From Clostridia bacterium (GTDB lineage: Bacteria; Bacillota; Clostridia; Oscillospirales; CAG-272): 17,568 nucleotides of DNA. The stretch spans positions 1 to 17,568 of the forward strand of contig JAFWWR010000195.1 in the NCBI GenBank assembly GCA_017518025.1. Direction: 5' to 3'. A model generated the notes under the pieces. That model was not told where the DNA came from and made no database searches. It saw only the letters and a list, made by a program, of their open reading frames with translations. The position numbers and the translations under genes were made by a program. This document shows positions 1 through 6,252 of this stretch, piece by piece (positions within the stretch are counted from its first letter, which is position 1; the number at the start of each line of letters is the position of its first letter).

Positions 1-518
1 GAGGCGCCATCGTCCTCCCCCACGGCACCGGTAAGAAAATGAGAGTCCTCGTTTTCGCAAAGGGCGACCGCGCGGAGGAAGCTAAGGCGGCAGGCGCCGA
101 GTACGTCGGCGAGGCCGATCTCGTCGAGAAGATCCAGAAAGAAAACTGGTTCGACTTTGACGTCGTTATCGCAACTCCCGACATGATGGGCACCATCGGT
201 CGTCTCGGCCGTGTGCTCGGTCCCAAGGGACTCATGCCGAACCCCAAGGCCGGTACCGTCACCATGGATGTGGGCCGCGCCGTAAACGAAGCCAAAGCCG
301 GTAAGATCGAGTACCGTCTCGACAAGACCAACATCATCCACTGCCCCATCGGCAAGGCGTCCTTCGGACCCGAGAAGCTCCGCGAGAACTTCGATACTCT
401 CGTCGGCGCCATCATCAAGGCGAAGCCGGCCGCCGCAAAGGGCCAGTACATCAAGAGCTGCGTCGTAGCGTCCACCATGGGCCCCGGCATCAAGGTCAAC
501 AGCGCGAAACTCAGCTGA
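1..518 (+). CDS. rplA: Ribosomal protein L1 (50S), 5'-truncated by the window edge
   Basis: L1 binds 23S rRNA at the L1 stalk and helps release the E-site tRNA; in many bacteria it also represses its own rplKA mRNA. The reading frame is open from the first full codon at position 3, and the protein starts in the middle of the L1 fold with LPHGTGK, then GRLGRVLGPKGLMPNP, both hallmark L1 segments, followed by the usual C-terminal KAKPAAAKGQYIKS stretch. About 171 residues are present of the roughly 230 typical for L1, so only the N-terminal quarter is missing. The ATG at 39 is internal and is not the start. A strong terminator follows within 17 bp. rplK is expected just upstream, outside the window. 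Identification is secure. Confidence 0.97.
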   Translation, partial: GAIVLPHGTGKKMRVLVFAKGDRAEEAKAAGAEYVGEADLVEKIQKENWFDFDVVIATPDMMGTIGRLGRVLGPKGLMPNPKAGTVTMDVGRAVNEAKAGKIEYRLDKTNIIHCPIGKASFGPEKLRENFDTLVGAIIKAKPAAAKGQYIKSCVVASTMGPGIKVNSAKLS

Positions 519-534
519 TCACATCAAAAAAGCA

Positions 535-579
535 ACCCGCCGTCACGCACTGCCGTGCTGACGCGCGGGTCTTTTTTTT
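535..579 (+). terminator. Rho-independent terminator after rplA
   Basis: The arms acccgc (535-540) and gcgggt (565-570) pair, the stem continues through cgtca/tgacg with one bulged C, and a short upper helix closes on a four-base loop (551-554). An eight-T run follows at 572-579. This is a textbook intrinsic terminator ending the L1 transcript 17 bp after its stop codon. Confidence 0.93.
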
Positions 580-600
580 CGTCTTTTAGGACAAGTGGGG

Positions 601-629
601 TTGACTTTTTTCTCCGTATGTATTATAAT
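601..629 (+). promoter_or_regulatory. Sigma-A type promoter for the cell-wall protein
   Basis: TTGACT (601-606) and TATAAT (624-629) are separated by exactly 17 bp. The -10 box is perfect and the -35 box has five of six consensus bases. Transcription would start near 636, giving a leader of about 35 nt before the ribosome binding site GGAGGA at 661-666. It sits directly after the rplA terminator, so the surface protein gene has its own transcription unit. Confidence 0.88.
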
Positions 630-671
630 CGGATTCAGGGAAACCCCTACACTATTTTTCGGAGGAAAAAG

Positions 672-1814
672 ATGAAAAGAATTTTTAGTGCGGCGCTTGC
701 TGCGATCATGATCTTTGCGCTCTGCATCTGCGCTTCCGCTGAGTCGTTTATCTACGGCGGGACCTCATGGACCGACAGCGAGAACAGTCAGAACCCCATT
801 ACCGTCAAAAAGGCGGCGACTGCTGTCGTTCACGACGGTATCATCAGTGAAGGCGAGTATGAGAACGCGCTCATCTACAACACGCCTGACGAAAACTGCT
901 ATCTGCACGTCGTTTACCTGAATCCCGGCGACTTTATTCTTGCCGAGGCAATGATCCCCACGATCGAATACTACTTCTCATGGAACGACACCAACCTCAA
1001 CCTGGCGGTAAGGACCAAACTGTTCGTTCCGGACGAGGGCGGCAACGCGGTCCCGGGCATCAGCCAGAAGCTCTCCGCGGGAACGGCTGATCCGCCCGGA
1101 GACGACTTCCTGTTCGGCGGCGCCGGAATGAACGTGTTCTTCGGCGAATTCAATACTCCCTCCTGGTTCTACTACACCATTTCGAAGAATTCCGACACGG
1201 GCGAGTATATGGAGGGACACTATGGTCAGCTGGGTCTCACCGGCGCGTACAATCCCGAGCCGGGAACCGATTACTCGGTCAACTATGATTTTGCAACTTC
1301 CTACGTCACCTACGAGTGGACCGTCCCGATGACGAGCTTCGTCGATCACACCCCCGCTGCGGGCGAGGAGTTCAAAGGATCCATCGGCGTGATGGGCGGC
1401 TACGGCGACGATAACGAGCACAGCTGCTACGGCGTATCCCTCGGCGACGATGGATTCATGGTCGCCGGCCGTAACCGTATCGGAAGCGCGACGTTCGTTC
1501 TCTCCGACGAGACCGTCGGCGGCAACGGCGGCGGCGAGACCACGGCTCCCGGTACCACCGAACCCGGCCAGACCACCGAGCCCGGCGAAACCACCGAACC
1601 CGGCCAGACCACCGAACCCGGTCAGGAACCCGGCACCCCCGGCGATCCCGGAACTCCCGGCACCCCCGGCGATCCCGGAACTCCCGGCACCCCCGGAACT
1701 CCCGGAACACCCGGAGGCAAAGCTCCTGCAACCGGCGACCCGATGATCATTCTCGCGGCGGTCACGGCTGTCGGCGCGGCCGGCGCGGCATTCATTTCAA
1801 AGAAGCGCAAATAA
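672..1814 (+). CDS. Secreted CBM9/DOMON-like protein with collagen-like repeats and PATGD sortase signal
   Basis: A 380-residue surface protein. The start at 672 is chosen because GGAGGA lies 5 bp upstream and the product then begins with a clean signal peptide (residues 1-23, ending ASA before ES). Residues about 45-290 hold a beta-rich domain: DGIISEGEYENA, YFSWNDTNLNLAV and YEWTVPMTSF resemble carbohydrate-binding family 9/DOMON-type domains, which often bind glycans. Residues 295-318 are four TTEPGQ-like repeats and 321-347 a Gly-X-Y run of GTP/GDP triplets, a likely wall-spanning stalk. The tail has PATGD (352-356), a hydrophobic span and a KKRK end, the arrangement of an LPXTG-like cell-wall sorting signal. 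No sortase gene is in the window. Signal, stalk and anchor are seen directly; the ligand is not known. The ATG at 555, in the same frame, overlaps the terminator and is upstream of the promoter, so it is not used. Confidence 0.88.
   Translation: MKRIFSAALAAIMIFALCICASAESFIYGGTSWTDSENSQNPITVKKAATAVVHDGIISEGEYENALIYNTPDENCYLHVVYLNPGDFILAEAMIPTIEYYFSWNDTNLNLAVRTKLFVPDEGGNAVPGISQKLSAGTADPPGDDFLFGGAGMNVFFGEFNTPSWFYYTISKNSDTGEYMEGHYGQLGLTGAYNPEPGTDYSVNYDFATSYVTYEWTVPMTSFVDHTPAAGEEFKGSIGVMGGYGDDNEHSCYGVSLGDDGFMVAGRNRIGSATFVLSDETVGGNGGGETTAPGTTEPGQTTEPGETTEPGQTTEPGQEPGTPGDPGTPGTPGDPGTPGTPGTPGTPGGKAPATGDPMIILAAVTAVGAAGAAFISKKRK
1554..1625 (+). repeat. Four tandem 18-bp repeats coding TTEP-G-Q/E
   Basis: Four head-to-tail copies of an 18-bp unit (ACCACCGAACCCGGCCAG and near-identical versions) at 1554, 1572, 1590 and 1608. 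They encode a Thr/Pro/Glu stalk segment of the wall-anchored protein. Near-identity at the DNA level implies recent duplication and possible copy-number variation. Confidence 0.93.
1632..1712 (+). repeat. Three 27-bp repeats coding collagen-like Gly-X-Y triplets
   Basis: Each 27-bp unit is made of three 9-bp Gly-x-Pro modules: units at 1632 and 1659 are identical (GTP-GDP-GTP) and the one at 1686 is a diverged copy (GTP-GTP-GTP). The encoded stretch has the strict Gly-every-third-residue, Pro-rich pattern of bacterial collagen-like stalks. It is short, so a stable triple helix is uncertain. Confidence 0.92.
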
Positions 1815-1831
1815 AATAACGTGATCACATC

Positions 1832-1863
1832 CGGTCCGGCCTGCGGATAACGCGGCCGGACCG
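1832..1863 (+). terminator. GC-rich hairpin between surface protein and hydrolase genes
   Basis: CGGTCCGGCC (1832-1841) and GGCCGGACCG (1854-1863) are perfect 10-bp inverted arms, with a small inner GCG/CGC helix. No T-run follows (GATTTGATG), so it is probably a weak terminator, an mRNA stabiliser or a partial read-through site. No promoter is evident between the two genes, so the hydrolase may depend on read-through. Confidence 0.5.
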
Positions 1864-1893
1864 ATTTGATGAACGCAGAACGTCGGAGGAAAA

Positions 1894-2640
1894 ATGAACG
1901 ATCTTATAAAGAACGGAAAACTGCTTGATTACCACGGATACGAGTGGAGACAGTTTGAACTTGACGGAAGGGAAGCGGACGTTATTTTCCCGAAGAAGCC
2001 CGATCCCATGAAGAAATGGATATGGCGGGCGGAGTTCCTCGACTGCGGATTCGATACCGTGGACGTGGAGATGCTGAACCGGGGATACTATCTCGTGTAC
2101 TACCGGGTCTCCGATATGTACGGCTGCCCCGAATCCGTCGAGCTGATGAAGAAGTTTTACGACTTCCTCAGGGAGGAAATGGGTCTCGACAGAAAGACGA
2201 TACTCTTCGGTTTCAGCCGGGGTGGACTCTATTCGGTCAACTTCGCGCTCCGCTATCCCGCGCTGGTGCGGGCGCTCTATCTTGACGCGCCGGTCCTGGA
2301 TATAAAGAGCTGGCCCGGGGGCCTCGGGACCGGACTCGGCGCCGAGAGGGAATACGAGGAGGCGCTCGGGTGGTATCACCTTACGAGATCCTCGGTCCTC
2401 ACCTTCCGCGGCAATCCCGTGGACCGGCTTTACGAACTTGCCGGTCTCGATATCCCCGTGGCGGTGGTGGCGGGCGACTCCGACCGGGACGTGCCCCACA
2501 TGGAGAACTGCGATCACCTGCTCAACGTCTACACCGAGCGCGGAAAGAAGCTCCTCTACATCCTGAAAGAGGGTTGCGACCATCATCCGCACAGTCTCGA
2601 GGATCCGACCCCCGTCTGCGATTTCCTCGTCTCCTGCTGA
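1894..2640 (+). CDS. Alpha/beta hydrolase (esterase/peptidase-like), cytosolic
   Basis: A 248-residue single-domain hydrolase with no signal peptide or TM segment. GFSRGG places the nucleophile Ser108 in a classical nucleophile elbow; GDSDRDVP (194-201) supplies the acid residue, most likely Asp197; and CDHHPHSL (228-235) the catalytic histidine. The full Ser-Asp-His triad order of the alpha/beta hydrolase fold is therefore present. Substrate is not readable: carbohydrate esters or small acyl esters are plausible, given the glycan-related genes nearby, but that is inference. The start is well supported by CGGAGGA 5-8 bp upstream. It follows the wall-anchored protein by 79 bp, with a hairpin but no obvious promoter between, and it converges on the acyltransferase operon across a shared terminator. 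Confidence 0.87.
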   Translation: MNDLIKNGKLLDYHGYEWRQFELDGREADVIFPKKPDPMKKWIWRAEFLDCGFDTVDVEMLNRGYYLVYYRVSDMYGCPESVELMKKFYDFLREEMGLDRKTILFGFSRGGLYSVNFALRYPALVRALYLDAPVLDIKSWPGGLGTGLGAEREYEEALGWYHLTRSSVLTFRGNPVDRLYELAGLDIPVAVVAGDSDRDVPHMENCDHLLNVYTERGKKLLYILKEGCDHHPHSLEDPTPVCDFLVSC

Positions 2641-2652
2641 AAAGAAAAACGT

Positions 2653-2692
2653 CCCTGCCGGAAGTCTTTAAGACGACCGGCAGGGCCCTTTT
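2653..2692. terminator. Bidirectional terminator between convergent operons
   Basis: CCCTGCCGG (2653-2661) pairs perfectly with CCGGCAGGG (2677-2685), and the inner sequence also pairs (GTC/GAC). A T-rich tract follows on the + strand (2689-2700) and a matching one on the - strand (complement of the A-rich 2641-2649). It ends the hydrolase transcript rightwards and the acyltransferase operon leftwards; the - strand gene's stop codon lies just 8 bp from the stem. Confidence 0.92.
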
Positions 2693-3451
2693 TTATTTTT
2701 TTCTGTATTCGATGTACTCGACGTTGCTGTTCCGGCTCCTCTCTTCCATGGCCGCGCGGATCTTTCCGCACAGATCGGCGGTCTTGTCCCGGACTCCCGT
2801 TCCCTCGCCGGAGAAGGGGCCGTCCAGGAAAACCTCCGTCACCGGTCTGCGCCAGATCTTCGATTTCCGGTACGTCACGGTCATGGCGTAGGACTGCGCG
2901 CCGAGCTTCACCGGATATCTGAACGGCGTGTCGGGAAACGGCCGTATCCCCGTGTAGTATTTCCAGACGTGCGCCTCCGGGTAGATCACCACCGGATGAC
3001 CCTCCGACAGCCGTACCTCCATGGCGCGCGTCAGTTTCCGAAGTCCGTCCACCGATCCCGTCACCGGCAGCGCCCCGAGGTAGGGAAGGATCTTCCCGAT
3101 CACCGGGATGCCGAAGTTCGCCGTGCCCACCACCGTGTAGATCCGCCTCGGGAACAGGGCGTGGGCGGGGATGAACACGTCTCCCACCGGCTGGGTGTGG
3201 TTGCCGAACAGGAAGAAGCCGCCCCGAGCGCCCTTGAGTTTTTTTCTCCCCTTTACCCGCAGGTGAAGGCGGAATCTGAGGTAAAACCAGGACAGAAAGA
3301 GCCAGAAACCGTACGTCAGCGCCGACGCGATCCGCGCAAAGAAGCCGGTCCTCACCCACTCGTAGTTTTCGGGCAGGACATGGTCCTGATCCGCGCTTTG
3401 CTCGAAATCGTCGGTTAAGTCAGAGTAATACCGGATCTCCCTCTCTCTCAT
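2693..3451 (-). CDS. PlsC-like lysophospholipid acyltransferase, variant NHTQPVGD motif
   Basis: A 252-residue member of the PlsC/LPLAT superfamily, which transfers acyl chains to lysophosphatidic acid or related hydroxyls at the membrane. A hydrophobic segment lies at about residues 43-60. Block I reads NHTQPVGD (84-91), so five residues separate His85 from Asp91 where the classical motif has four. Block III reads YPEAHVW (157-163) in place of the usual FPEG. These changes place it in a divergent branch, so the acceptor may not be lysophosphatidate. Its ATG overlaps the stop of the preceding acyltransferase in an ATGA, implying translational coupling. It is the last gene of the GT8-GT8-acyltransferase operon and is closed by the bidirectional terminator. 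Superfamily confident, substrate unknown. Confidence 0.85.
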   Translation of the reverse strand: MREREIRYYSDLTDDFEQSADQDHVLPENYEWVRTGFFARIASALTYGFWLFLSWFYLRFRLHLRVKGRKKLKGARGGFFLFGNHTQPVGDVFIPAHALFPRRIYTVVGTANFGIPVIGKILPYLGALPVTGSVDGLRKLTRAMEVRLSEGHPVVIYPEAHVWKYYTGIRPFPDTPFRYPVKLGAQSYAMTVTYRKSKIWRRPVTEVFLDGPFSGEGTGVRDKTADLCGKIRAAMEERSRNSNVEYIEYRKK

Positions 3452-4311
3452 AGGGAACCTTTCCAGCCGGCGATGTCGGAGTTCTCAAAATCGTAGGTGA
3501 GTACTTTGCCGTAGACGGACTCGTAGCACTGTTTTTTCAGCTCGTAATCCTTCGACGCCAGCTCCTCCGTGTTTTCCCGTACCGATTTTTCGGGGTCGGG
3601 ACGGAGCACTCCGAGAACGTGGAGGACGTACTTTACCTTTTTGAAGTCGCCCTCGTCGTCTTCGTCGGTGTCGACGATCTCGACAAAGCAGGAGATTATG
3701 GGAGCTCCGAGCTTCGCGGCGTAGAAATACGCGCCGCTCTTCGGCGGGCGGGGCTTGCGGTAGTTATACCACAGCTCCTGCTCGGGGTAGAGAAGTACCG
3801 CCTCGCCGCCTTCGACAATTTTCTCTTCCAGCAGGGAGAGAAAATCACGAGCCAGATACCTCGACTCCGTGGAGATCGGAACGGTGTTTGCGTAGTTCAT
3901 GAGGAACCCCACGAATCCGGTCATGGCGAAATTGGACGTCTGGCTTACGATGGCGAGTTTTTTTCTCCCTATCTTGTCCAGCAAATAGCGGATCACGGTG
4001 TTCTCAAGCGGGCTGAAGTGGTTGCTGGTGATGATGCACCCACCCAGATCTTTCGGAATCTTTTCAATTCCGCGTATCTCCGTGGTTTTGTTGATTTTTT
4101 TCGTGGCGATTTTCGCGACGGTAAGGGCTGCCGCCGTCTTTGCCTTGAACGAGAGCTTGTTTCTGCTTTTGATGAAGTTTCCCGTGATCTCCTTGCTCTG
4201 CTCCGGGGTCAGCACGGGGTCTGTGACCTCCGCCTTGTTATGGAACTCGCCCGCCTCGGCGAACTTTTTAATGTTTTCTATGACGGTTTTTCTGTCTTCG
4301 CTCATTATCAT
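3448..4311 (-). CDS. PlsC-like acyltransferase, HX4E variant, third gene of the glycolipid operon
   Basis: A 287-residue LPLAT-superfamily protein. Block I is NHFSPLEN (97-104), where the catalytic-dyad acid is Glu103 rather than Asp, and block III is YPEQELW (175-181) followed by a basic RKPRPPKSG segment. The first 50 residues form an extra N-terminal region absent from minimal PlsC proteins. It is clearly diverged from its neighbour downstream, so the pair is not a recent duplication. The ATG at 4311 overlaps the stop of the preceding glycosyltransferase (ATGA), and AAAGGAG lies about 13 bp upstream; a second ATG at 4305 is possible. It ends with another ATGA overlap. Likely role: acylating the product of the two glycosyltransferases (inference). 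Other substrates cannot be excluded. Confidence 0.84.
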   Translation of the reverse strand: MIMSEDRKTVIENIKKFAEAGEFHNKAEVTDPVLTPEQSKEITGNFIKSRNKLSFKAKTAAALTVAKIATKKINKTTEIRGIEKIPKDLGGCIITSNHFSPLENTVIRYLLDKIGRKKLAIVSQTSNFAMTGFVGFLMNYANTVPISTESRYLARDFLSLLEEKIVEGGEAVLLYPEQELWYNYRKPRPPKSGAYFYAAKLGAPIISCFVEIVDTDEDDEGDFKKVKYVLHVLGVLRPDPEKSVRENTEELASKDYELKKQCYESVYGKVLTYDFENSDIAGWKGSL

Positions 4312-5261
4312 AGTCGGATCTTTACTCCTTTCTCGTGAAGTTTCCTGAAGGTGATTTCAGTCAACGGTATTTCCATACATCTTCTGACGAGGACGCCTAT
4401 GGCGTCGCGGTCCGTTTCGCGTTGCTCGTCGGTGTAGCTTTCCTTGTGCTCCTTCAGCTCGCGCAGGTATCCGCAGTCCTCGGCGTATTTCCAGAACACG
4501 TCCGCGTACTGAATGTTGTCGTAGCACCAGGGTTTCTCGAAAAGGTTGTAATGAATGAGTCCCGGGTCCTCCTGGGGCGGCCGCGCGTTGTTCGGCATGG
4601 CGTCCCATCTCTTGTCGAGGTAGAATATCTTTCCGTTGCACATGGCGTTGAGGTAGTCCTGATCCGGAGCGACGCTGTCAAAGTGGTAGGTCGTGAGCAG
4701 ATCGAGGAAGTGACCCTCAAGATCGCAGTCTCTCATTTTTTTCAGGTTCATCAGCAGAACCCCTGAATTTATGTACTCGTGACCGCGGACCCCGACCGCG
4801 GTTTCCGTGTAACCCACCAGCGTTTCGTTGTCCGCGATGGACAGATCGTGGCACGCGCCGAAAAAGTTATCGCCGATCTCGGTGTCGAAGAGCTTCGCCA
4901 CGTCGTCGGTCAGCACCACGTCGGAGTCGAGGTAGATCCCCTTGTCAAGATCCGGAAACATGGTGGGAATGAACAGACGGAAATATATGGTCAGAGTGAA
5001 ATAGTTGTGGCGCAGTCTGTTGTTGATCCGGTCGTCGAAGACGTTCATGTCCGCCGTCATGGGACGGAAGTCGATCCTGAAGTTGTCTGTGGCAAGGGAG
5101 CCGAGTTTTCTGACGTTTTCGTCAGACAGACCGCGGTTCAGAACGTGCGCTGCGTAACGTCTCTCCGGGTTCGAGTTTTTGATCGCCGAGTTCAGCGCCA
5201 CCGCCAGAAGAGGCGCGTAAACGTCGTCGACCGTGAAAAAAATGGGGACCTCTCGTGTCAT
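4308..5261 (-). CDS. Family 8 glycosyltransferase (LgtC/general-stress type)
   Basis: A 317-residue GT8 retaining glycosyltransferase, expected to use a UDP-sugar (often UDP-Glc or UDP-Gal) with Mn2+. Residues 6-9 start the nucleotide-sugar fold (PIFFTVDD); YLDSDVVL carries the metal-binding DxD at Asp112-Asp114; INSGVLLMNL (164-173) is the acceptor-side GT8 signature; IHYNLFEKPW (236-245) contains the conserved His and the KPW element. No signal or TM helix: cytosolic or membrane-associated. The residues after about 250 are a charged helical extension. The start follows the upstream gene's TGA by three bases, with AAAGGA 9-10 bp ahead. It is coupled to the second GT8 upstream and to two acyltransferases downstream, which fits glycolipid or teichoic-type polymer synthesis. 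Confidence 0.92.
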   Translation of the reverse strand: MTREVPIFFTVDDVYAPLLAVALNSAIKNSNPERRYAAHVLNRGLSDENVRKLGSLATDNFRIDFRPMTADMNVFDDRINNRLRHNYFTLTIYFRLFIPTMFPDLDKGIYLDSDVVLTDDVAKLFDTEIGDNFFGACHDLSIADNETLVGYTETAVGVRGHEYINSGVLLMNLKKMRDCDLEGHFLDLLTTYHFDSVAPDQDYLNAMCNGKIFYLDKRWDAMPNNARPPQEDPGLIHYNLFEKPWCYDNIQYADVFWKYAEDCGYLRELKEHKESYTDEQRETDRDAIGVLVRRCMEIPLTEITFRKLHEKGVKIRL

Positions 5262-5264
5262 CTT

Positions 5265-6071
5265 TCAGTTTCCTTTCTCTTTCAGTTTTTCATATTCCTC
5301 AAAAATATCATCGAATTCGTATATTTTCAGCACTTCGTGGACCTTGTCGTAGTCCCAGGGTTTGATCGTCACCGGCCGGAATTTCGGCAGATACCTAAAA
5401 TAGGTGGTGAAGTGCTTGAAAACCGTTTTTTTATGTATTTTCTTCTGGGCGTTGTACCTGCCCGGGAGTTTTTTCTTCACCGCCAGCTTGTTCAGCGAGG
5501 ACTGATCCGGCATGAAAATCTTTTTCGTGCGGCACATTTCACGGCAACCGGCGAGCAGCCCGCTCTCCCGTATCTTTTTCATGTTCATCAGCAGAACGCC
5601 CGAGTTGAAATAATCGTGGCGCAGGACGTTCCCGAAGAACCACTTGCCGTAGCGGTCGGGCACGCCTGCGATCTCCACGGACGACACGTCCGTGTTGTAC
5701 ATATCGTCGAAGGGGGCGCGGCACAGAACGTCCGTGTCGAGGTAGAGTACCTTGTCCGGGATCTCAGGCACGAGATCCGCGAAGAGGCGGAGCATACAGA
5801 ACGGGGTGAACCGCGTGTCCATATTCGGCTCCGGGCAGCACGTCCCGAACAGGTCCGTTATATCGAACAGCCGCACGTCGCCGCCGTTGCCCTTGTCACG
5901 GATCACGTCCCTCAGCCGGTCGGCGAAGTCGCTCCCGACGGGCACGTGCCCGTCGATGGAGGCGGTCAGAATGAATACGTCGACGTCACGTTCCGTGTGC
6001 TTCAGGATAGAGAGCACGGACAGGAATATCCCCTGCCCGACGTTGGCGTCGCCGCAGTAAAGTATGTTCAT
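5265..6071 (-). CDS. Family 8 glycosyltransferase, first gene of the operon
   Basis: A 268-residue GT8 enzyme, distinct from its neighbour. It opens with MNILYCGDAN, carries YLDTDVL with the DxD at Asp112-Asp114, the signature FNSGVLLMNM (155-164), the PDQSSLN element (188-194) and a C-terminal HFTTYFRYLPK...KPWDYD segment with His220 and KPW at 237-239. The C-terminal part is strongly basic (KKKLPGRYNAQKKIHKK region), which could anchor the enzyme at the anionic membrane surface. GGAGGTGA lies 5-7 bp before the ATG, the strongest ribosome binding site of the operon, as expected for its first gene. A TATAAT box sits about 20 bp upstream. Donor and acceptor sugars cannot be read from the sequence. 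Confidence 0.92.
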   Translation of the reverse strand: MNILYCGDANVGQGIFLSVLSILKHTERDVDVFILTASIDGHVPVGSDFADRLRDVIRDKGNGGDVRLFDITDLFGTCCPEPNMDTRFTPFCMLRLFADLVPEIPDKVLYLDTDVLCRAPFDDMYNTDVSSVEIAGVPDRYGKWFFGNVLRHDYFNSGVLLMNMKKIRESGLLAGCREMCRTKKIFMPDQSSLNKLAVKKKLPGRYNAQKKIHKKTVFKHFTTYFRYLPKFRPVTIKPWDYDKVHEVLKIYEFDDIFEEYEKLKEKGN

Positions 6072-6092
6072 CTCGTCACCTCCGTTGGGGGT

Positions 6093-6121
6093 ATTATATA
6101 CTACGTTAATAAAAAGAAAAA
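6093..6121 (-). promoter_or_regulatory. Promoter of the GT8-acyltransferase operon (strong -10, poor -35)
   Basis: On the - strand a perfect TATAAT lies at 6098-6093. At 17-bp spacing the -35 position (6121-6116) reads TTTTTC, far from consensus. A good -10 with no -35 suggests dependence on an activator, and operator-like repeats begin immediately upstream (6132 onward). The predicted transcript would begin near 6086, about 15 nt before the start codon. Confidence 0.6.
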
Positions 6122-6144
6122 CCCATGCTCCGTAGAAGCAGGGT
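6111..6144 (-). terminator. Terminator-like hairpin upstream of the GT8 promoter
   Basis: Read on the - strand, ACCC-TGCT (6144-6137) pairs with AGCA-(T)-GGGT (6129-6121) with one bulge and a seven-base loop, followed by TTTTCTTTTT (6120-6111). It would stop transcripts arriving from the XRE/VanY operon that passed the first terminator, insulating the GT8 promoter; alternatively it is an attenuator for a promoter further upstream. It shares bases with the first GTAGA/TCTAC repeat, so only one role may be real. Confidence 0.55.
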
Positions 6145-6148
6145 CTAC
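6132..6148. promoter_or_regulatory. Operator-like inverted repeat, copy 1
   Basis: GTAGA (6132-6136), seven bases, TCTAC (6144-6148): perfect 5-bp inverted arms in a 17-bp site. The same architecture recurs at 6176-6192, centre to centre 44 bp. It lies about 54 bp upstream of the predicted start of GT8 operon transcription, a usual position for an activator. The binding protein is unknown. Confidence 0.5.
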
Positions 6149-6166
6149 CGTCCGTCGACGGGCGGT
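6147..6166. repeat. 20-bp near-perfect palindrome
   Basis: ACCGTCCGTC (6147-6156) followed directly by GACGGGCGGT (6157-6166); nine of ten pairs match and the tenth is a T/G. There is no loop, so it looks more like a DNA-binding site or a cruciform-capable element than an RNA hairpin. It abuts operator copy 1. Confidence 0.6.
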
Positions 6167-6175
6167 TTATGTTTT

Positions 6176-6202
6176 GTAGAGAGGGATTCTACGATTCGTA
6201 GA
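6176..6202. promoter_or_regulatory. Operator-like inverted repeat, copy 2, with an overlapping palindrome
   Basis: GTAGA (6176-6180), seven bases, TCTAC (6188-6192) reproduces the spacing of the site at 6132-6148. TCTAC is then reused in the palindrome TCTACGA-T-TCGTAGA (6188-6202), which adds a third GTAGA half-site at 6198. The block lies between two terminator-like hairpins upstream of the GT8 operon. Confidence 0.5.
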
Positions 6203-6208
6203 GCCGAA

Positions 6209-6244
6209 AAAACGCCCTTTTCTCGTGAAAAAAGAGGGCGTTTT
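6209..6244 (-). terminator. Terminator ending the XRE/VanY operon
   Basis: AAAACGCCCT (6209-6218) pairs with AGGGCGTTTT (6235-6244) over ten perfect base pairs plus a few inner pairs. On the - strand a six-T run (6212-6207) finishes the structure 9 bp after the XRE gene's stop. The flanking A/T runs also allow weaker activity in the + direction, but no + strand gene ends here. Confidence 0.88.
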
Positions 6245-6252
6245 GAAGTTTT

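Noticed and set aside
2016..2285. Mobile elements, integrases or tRNA genes anywhere in the window, including small + strand frames inside the hydrolase
   Set aside because: No transposase or integrase motifs, no terminal inverted repeats with target duplications and no tRNA-like cloverleaf were seen; the small frames are shadows of the hydrolase gene.
4779..6179. Open frame of 466 codons on the + strand opposite the two GT8 genes
   Set aside because: Antisense shadow: it crosses the GT8 promoter and both GT8 genes, has His/Val/Arg-rich composition, and shows no motif.
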